64,000 nt of DNA from the NCBI GenBank assembly GCA_007922225.1, contig ML679970.1:18216290-18280289 (forward strand), written 5' to 3'. The notes beneath the pieces are model-generated. The model ran no database searches and had not been told where the DNA came from. It was given only the letters and a program-made list of their open reading frames with translations. Position 1 is the stretch's first letter. Each line of letters starts with the position of its first letter. This DNA is from Emydura subglobosa (lineage: Eukaryota > Chordata > Testudines > Chelidae). Positions 24,290 to 35,810 of the stretch are shown in pieces. The position numbers were made by a program, and so were the translations under genes.

Positions 24290-24462
24290 TAATTCTGGAC
24301 ACTTACATCTCACCTTTCATCTAAAGATCTCTAACTGCTTCATAAATATTAATTCACACATGCCACCTCCATGAGATAGGTAAACATTATTGTCTCTTTG
24401 GAGAGGTTACATGATCCAAAATTGCAAAGGAAATTTGTGGCCCATACAGATATTGAACCCAG
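24290..24462 (-). mobile_element. MIR-like SINE
   Basis: Reverse-order MIR blocks: ctaaagatctctaactgctt, then atgagataggtaaacattat, then gagaggttacatgatccaaa, then attgaacccagg. It abuts the CR1 copy on its right. Confidence 0.7.
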
Positions 24463-24463
24463 G

Positions 24464-25665
24464 AATCATAGGGCTGGAAGGCACCTCAAGAGATCTTCTA
24501 GTCCAGTCCCCTGCTCTTATGACAGGACTAAGTATTATTTAGACCATCCCTGACAGGTGTTTGAAGATTTTTAAGAGCAAGTTGGACAATGATGGAGATT
24601 TCACAACCTCCCTAGGCAATTTATTCCAGTGCAACTACCCCAACAGTTAGGAAATTTTTCCTAATGTCCAACCTAAACTGACCTTTTTGCAATTTAAACC
24701 CATTGCCACTTGTCCTATCCTCAGAGGTTAAGGAGAACAATTTTTCTCCCTCCTCCTCGTAACAACCTTTTATGTACTTGAAAACTGTTATGTCCCCTCT
24801 CAGTCTTCTCTTCTCTTGACTAAACAAACCCAGTTTTTTCAATCTTCCCTAATAGGTCATGTTTTCTAGACCTTTAATCATTTTTCTTGCTCTTCCCTGG
24901 ACTTCCTCCAATTTTTCCATGTCTTTCCTCAAATGTGGCTCCCAGAACTGGATACAATACTTCAGCTGTGGCCTCATCAGCACAGAGTAGAGTGGAAAAA
25001 TTACTTCTTGGGTCTTGCTTACAACACACCTGCTAAAACATACCAGAATAATGTTTGCTTTTTTTGCAACAGTGTGACACTCGACTCATTTAGCTGGTGA
25101 TCCACTATGACCCCCAGATCCCTTTCTGCAGTACTTCTTCTTAGGCAGTCATTTCCCATTTTTTGATGTATGCAACTAATTCTTCCTTCCTAAGTGGAGT
25201 ACTTTGCATTTGTCCTTATTGAATGTTATCCTATTTATCTCAGACCATTTCTCCAGTTTGTCCAGATCATTTTGAATTTTATTCCTCTCCTCCAAAGCAC
25301 TTGCAATCCCTCCCAGCTCGGTACTGTCCAGAAACTTTGTAAGTGTACGAGAGTATGCCATTATCTAGATCATTCATGAAGATATTGAACAGAGTCAGAC
25401 CCAGAACTGATCCCTTGATATGCTCTTCCAACTTGACTGGGAACCACTAATAATTACTGGGAACAATTTTCCAACCAGTTAGGTACATCTAGGTTGCATT
25501 GCCCTACTTCGTTTTTGAGAAGATCATCCAAGACAATATCAAAAGCCTTACTAAAGTCAAGATGTACCACATCTACTGCTTCCCCCTGATCCACAAGGCT
25601 TGTTACTTTGTCAGAGAAAGCTATTACATTGGTTTGACATGATTTGTTCTTGACAATCCTGGGCA
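24464..25665 (-). mobile_element. CR1-type LINE with reverse transcriptase remnants
   Basis: This is the longest uninterrupted LINE in the window. On the minus strand, from right to left, it shows VDVVHLDFSKAFD (RT domain, about 25590-25550), the catalytic region now reading KFLDSTELGG where the family has KFADDTKLGG, FNKDKCKVLHLGRKN, the [19 protein letters not shown] block, then a C-terminal [11 protein letters not shown] and the 3' UTR ending at aatcatagggctggaagg. Frames change several times, and the two catalytic aspartates are not both kept, so it is dead. It is 5'-truncated inside the RT domain. Confidence 0.92.
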
Positions 25666-26289
25666 AGACCATCAGACTAGAGGTCTCATTTTTTGGGTGC
25701 CCAATTTGAGACATCTTAAAGGAGCCTGATTTTTAGAGTGCGCTGATCACCTGCCCTCTGAGAATCAAGCCTCTCTGAAGTATCTCAACCTACTTTAATA
25801 AGCATATGTTCTTCTAGACCAATTCATTCTAACAGCCAGCCATAGAGTCTATTTTACTGGATGACAGAAACTCTGGCTAGAATCTTTGAATAAGCTTCTT
25901 CCCTTAATCAGAGATGGGCCCAAACCAAAATCCTGAATCCAAACATCTTGTGAGCATCATGAAAGTTCAGATCCAGCTCTGAACTTGGAAACAGGCCTCT
26001 CTTTCTAACTTGGGCCAAACCAAAACCTCCAATCTGAATCCTCTACACCCAACTCAAACACAGGAGAAATTCTTAATTCTTTCTATCTCAGGGTTTTATG
26101 CAGTACCCATGTCTGTAGTATCTTAGCATTTCCCAGGTAAATTGGATCCCTAGTGGATTTCATGCAGTCTCCTGCTTTTTTCCATGCCCTGATTATAGGA
26201 CATTCTGCTTGGAGTAGATATATAGAATCTTTTTCTAATCGTTCAAGTTATCATGGAAAATGTTTTTCCAAGAAAAGGGCATTGTAGCA
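25666..26289. other. No gene; 'ggatctgaac' word-family repeat at 25910-26060
   Basis: The 25910-26060 part (gggcccaaaccaaaatcc, gttcagatccagctctgaac) belongs to the dispersed word family noted at 8651-8830. The rest is unassigned. Confidence 0.4.
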
Positions 26290-26640
26290 CACCCTAAGGG
26301 CAGTCAGGCTTCACATCATTCTTTCCCCTCTGGAAGCTCCTTCCATAGCTGAACTCCCTCAACCAATAACCCTTTATCTCCAGTTTCAGTAGCTTTGTGA
26401 ACAGTGTTGTTCCAGGGAAATGCAATTGTGTTGTTGGGATGTGGCTCGAGATACAGCTGCTGCAGTAGCTGGATCCTGACCCATTTGTGGCTTTGACAAT
26501 CATGACAAGGGCCTTGAGCTGGCAAAGGAAGGCCACTGGGAGCCAGTTGAGGGACGGAGCACGTAGGGATGACATGCTTTTAGCAGCCCAGCTGACAGAG
26601 CAGGTAGGTGGCTGCATTCTGCATGAGCTGGAGCCTCTGT
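26290..26640 (-). mobile_element. L2-like LINE: decayed ORF2 C-terminus
   Basis: The minus-strand frame (26617-26294) carries the sequence LNWLPV, then LKALVMIVKATNG, then ISSHIPT. This is the usual order of L2-type ORF2 C-termini (HWLPV, FKxLxxTxKALxG, and so on), preceded by a LQLMQNAA-like stretch. Stops and shifts break it. The assignment to L2 rather than another LINE clade is tentative. Confidence 0.6.
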
Positions 26641-26980
26641 TTCAGTCCCATCTCTTCCCCTTATAGGATTTTTATATTCTTCATGAGCTTAACATGGGAA
26701 ATATGTACCCCCAAAAATATCATTCCAAATCATGACAATGAAAAAGCTTTAAAGCTTCCAAATCCCTCTAAATCCCTTGACAGGATATAGGATTTCTCAC
26801 TGTAAGTTTCTATGGTTAATTTTGCCACTGACTTAAAGGTGCACAGAGGAGAAAAAACAACGCAGCCAGAGAAATATTTCTCTTTGAGTGCCAGCTCAGC
26901 ACGGTCTGAATAACCAAGAGACAAATGTGCTACATTAAGGAATCAAGAGCAGCCACACAAACTTCCTGAGCAGAAGAAAC

Positions 26981-27007
26981 TAATAAATAAATAATAATAA
27001 TAATAAT
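26981..27007. repeat. (TAA)n microsatellite
   Basis: An imperfect TAA/TAAA run of about 27 bases. Confidence 0.9.
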
Positions 27008-29570
27008 GTTTTTTGAATGACCGTTAGTTACCAAAGAAAAAATTGTTGTTTCCCAGAATTGTTCCCCTTTGGCAGGAGTCCCGATTGCTTAGAAGAAGAG
27101 TTTTTATCAGTGAGTTTTTTATAACCGCTACTCTTAAAACCTGGGGAATGTCTTGTATGGAAAATACCGAATGCACTAAAATTGAAAGCATTCCAGGCGT
27201 GCACATTCACTGGCACTCGTATCCTCTGCTCCCCTTCAACAATTCACCCATGGGGCAGGTAGGAGTATATCGGGATTGCTTCCAGGCCAGTTTTTGACTG
27301 GCTCAGCTCATTCTGAATGCTGGATGAAATTGGATGGAGCTAAGCAGATTGCTTTTGGAGACATACAAAAAAAATTACTATTTATTTTCAGTTGCATAAG
27401 GTGGTGAACTGCATCTTGATAGGATACAGACGTTTTCCCCCCATCTAGACTGTGGTTTCAGATTCCCGTGCGTCTCTAGTGCTTGAAAGCCATTTATTGT
27501 TATTTAAAATTTATATTACGGGAGCATTTAGAGGCAGTTTGAGGACATTTGCCCTGCTCCTGCCCAGGCTGTTCTTGTTCCATGGATAAATACAGGCATG
27601 CTACACTCTAATATCAGGACTTGTGTTCATGCCAGATGCCTGCATTATGTTGATCTCCATTCTTTAATTAGCATGAGCAAATGAAACCAGAAATTAGCCT
27701 AATAGTTAAATTGCTTTCTATTACTATTAGATCATGTAAAAGATATGATCATAACTACAGAATTCTCTTGTAATTCTCTCCTATGCTGGGAATAAATGCA
27801 CGTTTTGGTAACACAGTTCCCCTGTTAAAGATTTCAAAATAAAAAACTGTAAAAGCTTCAGGAATGCTCTATGTGAAATCCAAGAAACAGGAATTTAAAG
27901 AGGAGGGGGAGATTTTGAGCCCAACCTACAACTCAGTCACATAATTAACCTTATTCAGGCAAATAATCCCAGTGCAATCATTGTATCAAATCCTGAGATT
28001 CTTAATCAGTTTTACTACATCCTTATTCAGACATAACTCCTAATAATTTGTATAATGCGTTGGGTCAGATTTGGATCTCTGTTACATCAATGAAAATCCA
28101 AGCTTACTCCTCTGCCTTCAGTAAAATTATCCTTGATCTCCACCAGTGTGACGGAGATGAGAATTTGGCCCCATTAACTACAGGGCAAACTTGCTTGAGA
28201 GAGAGAACTGATAAAAGCAATGTGAGGCACTTTACCTCCACTCAGCTGAAAGCTCTCACATAAGTAAAGTTGGCAAGATTGGCTCTCTTGTTTTCCTGGA
28301 ACTAGTTTAATAATTTGCAGTTGAAAAAGAATCAGAAAACAAACTTTTCTAGTTAAACTGGCCTTGAGTCAGTTATATTTTCTTAACCAAAATTTGTGTT
28401 TATCCAATTGTCATGGGCAGGGAACAGTTATATGAGTGTTGATGCTTTAATCCAAAGAAAACCTGAACGCTGCACCTCTCTGCAGACAAGAAGTGCAGAG
28501 GCAGCCTTGCACATTATGGCTTAAAAAGCACATGGAAGGCCAAACCTGTTCAGTGAGTTCCCAGTGCTTTAGACACCAAACCTTTGAGTCTGATGGGTCC
28601 TAGCACGCAAGCACAGTCACCAAGCACCCTAGTGAGCTTCAGAACTCTGATTGGTCAGCACTGTTACACCAAGCAGCTTCTGATCAGGAGTGAGGTCGAC
28701 CCAGCCTCCATATGCAGCCTTCTGTTTCTACAGAGCATTAGGTTTCCTCCTCTCCTGAAATGTAGCCATCTCGAAAATGGAACACAGAGTCTTGAAAAGC
28801 ATACAGCAACACAACAGAGCAGTCCAGGACAGAAGGTGAAAGATACTGTACCCAACTGAAATTAGAGGGCAAGTTTAGGTAAGCATAATGTAATTAATCA
28901 CTTGGAATTATCCCAAAACACAAGGGCTAATGTTCCTAGACACAGCAGTTTGATTCAGTCTGCTACTAGTCATAGTGAGTCAACCCCTTGATCCCATTGA
29001 CTTCAGTGGAAGCAGAATTTTATTTGTTGCAATTCATAACATCTAAAAGGGAGTCCATCTGCTCCTCTAGCATGACACTGTTTAAAATAACGAACCAGAA
29101 AAGCTAGCAGCAACTCACCCAGACAAATTCCAACCAAACTTCATCCCAGTAGGCAGAACTTTACCTTCCAAACCTTCATCCCCCATAATCAACCAACCAC
29201 ATCAGAGGCTCTAACCTCTTCAACCACATTCCCAAAATGATGAGCCTAGCAGCACATCCTAAAGTTCAATAATCCTTGATTATTTTGCACAAACTAAACT
29301 CAGTGAGGCTAATAAGAATATCGATACATTTGTAAACTCCAGAGAGTGGACAAAGAAAGCAGAAGTCACCAAAATTAGATCCTGAGCAGTAATGAGTGAA
29401 TCTTAAATTTGCAGGTTCAGTTCAGACAACACCTAAAATCTTGATGACCAGCTCTTCAACTGGCATAAATAGGCATAGTACCATGGCTCTGGGTGCTTAT
29501 CGGAAAGTCATTGGAACTGATTTAGGCAGAATCCTACAAGATTATGGGATTGTTATCAATAAAACAAGAT
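27008..29570. other. No gene recognised
   Basis: Contains cccattgacttcagtgg at 28993-29009, another copy of the recurring palindrome. Around 28060-28170 there are tccaccagtgtgacggagat-type words of an unnamed old repeat. No coding signal. Confidence 0.5.
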
Positions 29571-29574
29571 GATT

Positions 29575-29635
29575 GATAGATAGAGCTCTTTGGATGAAAA
29601 GCACTACATAAATGTCAGTCATTATAATTTACTAT
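29575..29635 (+). mobile_element. MIR/L2-type 3' tail fragment
   Basis: The block ctctttggatgaaaagcact followed by acataaatgtcagtcattat is the common tail shared by MIR and L2. Confidence 0.55.
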
Positions 29636-31040
29636 CTGCCAAACACAGCAGGATATGCAAGGACATGACAGGAGGCATGCCCTTCCCCATGGTGTGAGCA
29701 GACAAAGATGACAGGCTATAAATACACAGATGTATTTTTACATTTGTTATTGCGGAGCCAGGATGGTCGTTGGGATGCAGCAATGTTGCTGAGGTTGTTT
29801 TCTAGTTATAATTAGACACTGTTACCGTCCTAATGTAATAGCTGGTGATACAGTCATGCATATTTGGTTTAAAATTACATGTACATGGGCCCAAATCCTG
29901 CCCCAAACCTGAATATTTAATCTGACTTTGGAGTGACAGTGGAGCCATACTCGATTTACTGTTACTATAATTGCTAGAGCAGCCTTCATGGTTCATCTCC
30001 TTACCCCTTCCTTGGGAGGATGTTCCTTATCATGGATCCTCCAGTCTCATCTATACCCTGGCACCAAGCATCCCTGCAGTGGTGTGCAGAGGAGGGCACG
30101 CTCTCTGCTGACTCCCTACCTCATCACAGTGGTTCTGCTATGTCTGGGGTTTTCTGCACCTGAGGCAATTGGGGCAGGATTTACCCAAGGCCTGAGACCA
30201 AATGTGATGGGAATGGTTTTCAAAATCTAAAAATAAAGCGCACCTGTCATTATAAATTATTAGAAGCAGCTTCTGAGCTTCAACCTTGACTGAACATAGA
30301 ATTTTTGAAAGGTTTCTTTGCTGGCACTGACCTCATTCTACATTCCATGAGCGCCAGCACAGGAACCATCCCAAGCCAAATGCTAAGCGCTTTTCCCAGG
30401 AAAACAGTGACATTGGTTTCTGGGTGTGAAGCTGACAGGCACATAAACATACAAGGGGACTCGCTGGAGTAGTTAACTACAAATACACAAGAAAGTGGAA
30501 TTAAATGATTGGAAGTGACAGTTAGGGAAAATCATGCCTGTCTCTGTTTAATCTTCCTTGTAGGATAATGTAACCAAGACAAGGGCAGGGAACAGCTTAT
30601 ACTGCTCAGCACTTTGATATAGCTCCTTGGGCAAGGCTTTTTTTTTTTTTTCCTTGGATCTTGCACAATGCCAAGGACACTGTTGACGTTAAACAAAGAA
30701 TAATAAGCTCATGGCAGTTTAGTACACATACCTCCCGCATACACACAGAAGCCCTGATTTTTGGTCTCCAAGCTCCACCAATGCTTAAGCAATCTCTCTC
30801 TCTCTCTCTCTCCCCCTCCCGCCCCCATCCCGCATGCACATACTGGCACTTTTGTACTAGCATTCACAGAAAGACGATTCTAACATCTGCACCATCAGTG
30901 ATGTAATATTCTCAAGGAAACCCCACTTGCCCATGACAAGGTCCCACTGCAAATCAAATTTAGAAAAATACAGTCCATTGCACCTTCAGACACTGCAAAC
31001 CTCTCTCCCTTTACTGAGCTAATTTGTTAGGACTCTTTAG
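29636..31040. other. No gene; poly-T (30638-30651) and (TC)n (30793-30812)
   Basis: Simple repeats only. Open frames at 29988-30230 and 30606-30906 show no domain; the second overlaps the (TC)n. Confidence 0.55.
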
Positions 31041-31049
31041 GATTTTACT

Positions 31050-31490
31050 CATTCATTCATTGAAAAAATTGAAGACAGTCCACAGAAGAGCCAAGAGAAT
31101 GATTAAAGGATTAGAAAACCTGCCTTATAGCAATAGACCCACAGAACTCAGTCTATTTAGCTTAACAAAAAGAAGGTTAAGGGGTGTCTCGATTACAGTT
31201 TATAAGTACCTGCACAGGGTTTAAATATTTAATAATGTGCTGTTCAATATAGCAGAGAAAGGTATAACATGATCCAATGACTGGAAGTTGAAGCTACACA
31301 AATTCAGACTAAAATAAAGTATAATTTTTTAACAATAAGAATAATTAACCATGGGAACCAACAGTCAGAGTAGATTCTCCATCACTGACAATTTTTAATT
31401 CAAGAAGGGATGTTTTTCTAAAGATCTGCTCTAGGAATTAGTTGGGGGAAGCTCTTTGGCCTGTGTTACAGAACTGGTCAGAGTTGATTT
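31050..31490 (+). mobile_element. CR1-type LINE: ORF2 C-terminus plus 3' UTR
   Basis: The plus strand encodes KTVHRRAKRMIKGLENLPY and then ELSLFSLTKRRLRG, the CR1 ORF2 C-terminal blocks. The stop follows after YKYLHRV, and the 3' UTR has gagaaaggtataacatgatc as in the 4.2-kb copy. The tail is lost after ctgtgttacagaactggtca, where related copies carry a short terminal block. Confidence 0.88.
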
Positions 31491-31869
31491 GGTTTTGCTT
31501 TTTAGAGAATGAATATCAGTAGTAAAGTTAGTTTGCCCAGTCATACTTCCAGTATTTTCTCTTTGAAACAATTTCTATAGAGGTATCCCTTAGGAATCAT
31601 GACTTTTTCATTCTGATGCCCAAAACGATTCCTCTGAATTAATTTTTGTAGAATGAAAAGGCTTTTTTTTACTCTGCAGTCTCTACTCCCGATGTACATT
31701 CAGTTTGTCTTTTTATATTGTTCTTTTGAATTATGTTTTCTTTCAAAGGTTAAAAAAATTGACTGCATGAGAATGTCACCCTCTTATCAGGGAAATCTGC
31801 TACATATTTCCCTCCATTGCTCAGATCCGCTCAGATCCACCAGTGTTAACACTGAGAAAGTGTCCCTAG

Positions 31870-31985
31870 TATTGATAGAACCAAAGCCAAAATTACTGGG
31901 TGAGGTTCTTTGGCCTGTGTTATGTAGGAGGTCAGAGTAGATGGTCACAATGGTCCTTTGTGGCCTATCTATTGAAAGCCACTCA
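31870..31985 (+). mobile_element. CR1-type LINE 3' end
   Basis: tctttggcctgtgttatgta, then aggaggtcagagtagatggt, then cacaatggtcctttgtggcc. This is the terminal block of the same CR1 family as the copy just upstream. It may be that copy's own displaced tail or a separate insertion. Confidence 0.7.
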
Positions 31986-32699
31986 GACCGACAAAGTAAC
32001 AATAACTTCCACTGAGTCATTCTCCCCTTGTGTTTGCCTAGCTCCTTGTTAACACAACCTTTTGCTGTAACCAAAAAGCAGCAAAAGCACATGCACAGAG
32101 GATAGCACTTGTTCTTTTCCACATCTGGAGGAGCAAGAGGCAGTTTTGCATGCTTGGGGCACAGACAGATGTGTGTTTTCTGCCTGAGATCAATGTCACA
32201 AATTCTATTTGCATCTCTTGTGAATACACAAATTAAGATAATTGACTCTGTGCTTTGTACTTCTATTTTTATTTTGACTCCGACCAAAGGCCACGTATGG
32301 GTGTGACCTGAACTCAGTCTCCCTTGATAAACTGCTTTTTATACCATTCCCATAATGAATTTAAGACATCAGCTGTTAATGCTATTGTGGCCTGACTGCT
32401 TCCTTCCTGGTGTTAAAAAAGGATTCAGAGGACCTAGTTAATACTCGCAGCTCTATCCAGTTTAAGAAGAGGATTCAAAGCCCAATTATGTCATTTAGTT
32501 AGTGGCTGCTTCTGCTTCTGAGCTGGGAGTGGAAATTGTGTCAGAATCTTTTGGGTCAGATGGAAATAAAATGAAACACCAGCACATTTATACAAAAGCC
32601 CTTATTTACTTTACATGTAATTTTCTGTACTGCCATTGCAAACACCTGCTTTTGTATAGGAATCTACCTCCTAACAATGCAGCTGCTTCTATTGGATCC
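31986..32699. other. No gene recognised
   Basis: A 166-codon minus-strand frame (31787-32287) runs partly across the CR1 tail and has no domain. I treat it as chance. Confidence 0.5.
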
Positions 32700-32925
32700 T
32701 GATGCAAGGTATATTAATAACACTTTGCAGTTCTGTAGCTCCTTTCCTCTGATGATCTCAAAGCCCTTCACAAGGTTTAATGTTATCCCCATTTTAATGG
32801 ATAGAAAAATCAAGGCTCAGGAAGGGAACTTTCTAAAGGTTACAGACCAAATCTTTGGTAGAGTCAGCAATAGAGCTTAGGAGTCCTGACTGCCAGCCCC
32901 CTGATGTAAACACAGACCCATTCCC
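32700..32925 (-). mobile_element. MIR-like SINE
   Basis: Reverse-order MIR blocks: ctcaaagcccttcacaaggt, then ttatccccattttaatggat, then aatcaaggctcaggaaggga, then gagcttaggagtcctgactg. Confidence 0.8.
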
Positions 32926-32997
32926 TTCCCACAGCTGAGAATAGAACACAGGAGTCCTGAGTCCCCATCTCCTCCTCTAACCAGTAAACAATTTCTC

Positions 32998-33052
32998 TCT
33001 GCTGGATTAGATGACCTCTCGAGGTCCCTTCCAGTCCTACAATTCTATGATG
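32998..33052 (+). mobile_element. CR1/SINE 3' tail
   Basis: gctggattagatgacctctc, then gaggtcccttccagtcctac, then aattctatgatg: the terminal block shared by CR1 and SINEs mobilised by it. Confidence 0.75.
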
Positions 33053-33055
33053 GGT

Positions 33056-33990
33056 ATCCCTTGATGTCAGTGGAATGAAACAGGTAATAATCGTGTAAGT
33101 GAGAGCAGAATCAGGCCCATATTCTTCAGACATGGAAAACCGAAAGACCAGTTTGGTGGTCTTCTGGCGAGTGCTTTACCCACTCTAGTTTGATATGGAC
33201 CTTTCATGTGATTGCAAAATATCCTCTTCCTAATGGGAGGCAGAGGGAGAGTCTGGATACATCGATGCTATTTCAAGCAATTAGAAGAGATACTGGAATT
33301 ATTCTGGTTATATCTACATCATCTCAATTCTAAGATTGCTGAGGGATAGGCTATTTGTTTTTGTGGATCCCAAACATTTGTACTTCACAGTTGGTTTAAC
33401 TTGCGTATGAATTCGTACCCAAACTCTCAGAGCAGCTGACCACGTATCTTAGATTTTGTCTGAGCAACGAGGATGAACATGGACATTTAGTCAGATGGAT
33501 TAAGCCTTATAAGTGGGTGTCATCACTGAGGCATATCTGGTGCAGATTTGCAGCAAATTAGCATTCTTTGAACCTCTTGAATATCTGAAAAAGCCTGTGT
33601 ACTGGTGAGTGGCAAGCTTTGGCACGACTTGCTGTTCTTTACTGCAAAGAGGCCTGCAAAGGTCTCCGCTGTATTTGTACGTTTACACTGCAGTGGCCAT
33701 TCCTTGGCCTTGTGGGAGTAAGGCTCAATAGGAAGTGACTCCAGACATGTTCAGAGCTTGGAACACACACTGGATTTTTATACTGAAGTCCATTTTGGAT
33801 GACTGGAGCAGTCATTTCCTAAGGGAGAGCGTACTGGTTACACCTTTGTACATGTCTGAGGATGGAGAGAGGACTCATGCCGACTCCACTGTTGTCATTC
33901 TGGATCTGATTTTCAGCAGTTGTCTGCACAGAAACTAATGCACAATTATGCACCTAAGTGGATGTACAATTGTGTGGTGAAGTGTTGGTC
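33056..33990. other. No gene recognised
   Basis: Unassigned on both strands. Confidence 0.5.
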
Positions 33991-33998
33991 AATGTTGA

Positions 33999-34791
33999 TG
34001 TGATGGGGTGTACAAATACCCCGTATTAAAACTGAGGGGTTAAAGAATAGCTCGGGCCCAGGTGACTCTGACCCTCCACATCTGCAGAACCTCCTCCAGC
34101 GAGAGGAGGAGCTTCATAGGAACCCAGATAGCGGAGGGAGAGAGAGACAAACCCTGAGAGCTCCTGAAGAAGGGTGCTGCAGAAGCCTTTTGCTGGAAGG
34201 AAGAGACTGTCTGCTCAGCCTTGCGGGGCTGAAGGGTCATATTTTGTTTTTTTCCCCCTTTGCTACCTTATCTGACTTTCTGACTTTGGGGTAAGGTTAA
34301 TGATGGGAAGTGGCTCAGGGAGGCAGCTTTGTGGCACTCAAGGGTGCTGGACATTCCACTGGCCCCTGCAAGAGACAACAGTGTAGCCCGAGGGAATCAG
34401 AGAGTTCAGGCTCCCCTACCAGCCAGCTTGGTTACAGGGAGAGGACAAAAACCATCACTTCCACCTCCCCGCCTTCAAAGCCAGGAGAAGGCAGAAACTT
34501 TGAAAACTCTGAGGCTGAGAGGGGCCACCCACAGGGGTCAGTAGACAGACTGAAGACCCCTCCAATTGTGAGGGCATCGGACCCTATATATTCCTTGGGG
34601 CTCAATTACCCCAGAGAGGACATGGACTAAATCAGTGACATGGCCAGAGAGCTGAGTTGCTACCCACCCAAAGGCAGACCAACACCAGGATAGTAATTGC
34701 CGGGGAGAGACACTGGAGGCAGGGCAAGGAGAGATCCAGAGACTGAACAACTAGACAATAAGCAAGCCCAGTAATCCCAGCCCTCACCACA
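33999..34791 (+). mobile_element. Solo LTR, TSD GTTGA
   Basis: Begins TGTGATGGGGTGTACA and ends CCCTCACCACA, flanked by an exact 5-bp direct repeat GTTGA (33994-33998 and 34792-34796). Ends of the TG...CA type with a 5-bp duplication fit a solo LTR. No retroviral frames lie beside it. The 106-codon frame at 34310-34630 is inside the LTR and has no domain I recognise. The orientation is taken from the similarity of its start to that of the element at 35810. Confidence 0.75.
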
Positions 34792-34797
34792 GTTGAT

Positions 34798-35040
34798 TTT
34801 TTTCTTTTTTTTTTTAAATAGTGATCACAGTCTGTCTTCATCAGAGATTTGAAATAAGATGGAGAAGGGACAGGGCAGAGGTGAAGTCTCTGAACTATCT
34901 TTAGAGAGAAGGTGTGAAGATCCAGAGGAGAGGTCAGTACTGGACGAGTGCAGGGAGAAGCCATGGGAGCAAAGAGAGCGACAAGGTTGTCTGGATCAAA
35001 TTTACAGAGGGCATTAAAAACATTTTGAACTGAATAAAAA
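34798..35040. other. Spacer between two LTR-like ends
   Basis: Starts with a T-rich run just after the GTTGA repeat. Unassigned, with a possible plus-strand AATAAA at about 35031. Confidence 0.45.
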
Positions 35041-35810
35041 GGTGAGAGCAACTGTCTATAATGCATTCCCTCCATGGGCCTGCACGTCACCTACAACCAT
35101 AGGGGCAGACGCAGTCAAGCCAAACAGACTCAAACAGCAAAACATGAACCCAGTCATCAGGTCAGATGCCTCCTTTCTGCCTCTCGCCACACACCCTGCC
35201 TTCTCTTCCTGGCGTCCAGCCAGGCCACTGCTCTGAGTTCATGGCTTAGCTCTCTGGCCAAGTCACATGTGTCCTCCCCTTCTGGGGTACAAAGTCTCTT
35301 CTTGTGAATAGGGTCAGGTAGTCCATTTGCTCCCCAGGCAGTGTCACTTCCCTGGTGGCTGGCAGGGGAACCTGGGCCCACACTCTACTCTAAATTCCAG
35401 CTAAGGGACCCTCTAATCAGCAGCCAAGGTCTGTTCCATTTTGGACCTTATGGCCTTTTCTCTGAGCCTTTCCTAACCTTCTGGCTCCCCCACTCCTCTG
35501 GGTTTGCCAGCCTCAAAACTCCCTCCTCCCAGGGAGTAACTGTAGGCTACTTTGTCACCGTAGCCCCCAAACACACTTCCCTTCTCTCAGGGAGTGCCTG
35601 CAGACTGCTTCCCTCTCTCTGCTGCCAACTTCCTATCTTTATAAAGCCAGTCCACCTTGTTCCTCCTCAGCTCGGCTCCCTCATTATTCCATCAGGGGGA
35701 TCACTTAAGCCACCTGATTCCCCTCAGCTGTAGCCTGTCTGGTTAATTGGTCCCCTTCTTAGCCTACATTAACCCCTTCAGGGCAAGTGTGGGATGAACA
35801 TGCCATCACA
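35041..35810 (-). mobile_element. LTR-like element, opposite orientation, left end unclear
   Basis: On the minus strand the right edge reads TGTGATGGCATGTTCATCCC, later ctgaaggggttaa. The LTR at 33999 starts TGTGATGGGGTGTACAAATA and has ctgaggggttaa at the same distance, so the two are related. A TATA-like tttataaag on the minus strand (about 35638-35646) sits about 165 bases in. I could not find the left end or a target duplication (right flank CCATG), so the left limit is a guess. Confidence 0.5.

Noticed and set aside
31787..32287. 166-codon minus-strand open frame
   Set aside because: Overlaps a plus-strand CR1 tail at its end and has no domain.
34310..34630. 106-codon plus-strand frame in the 34-kb LTR
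   Set aside because: Inside an LTR bounded by a target duplication, with no protein similarity that I recognise.
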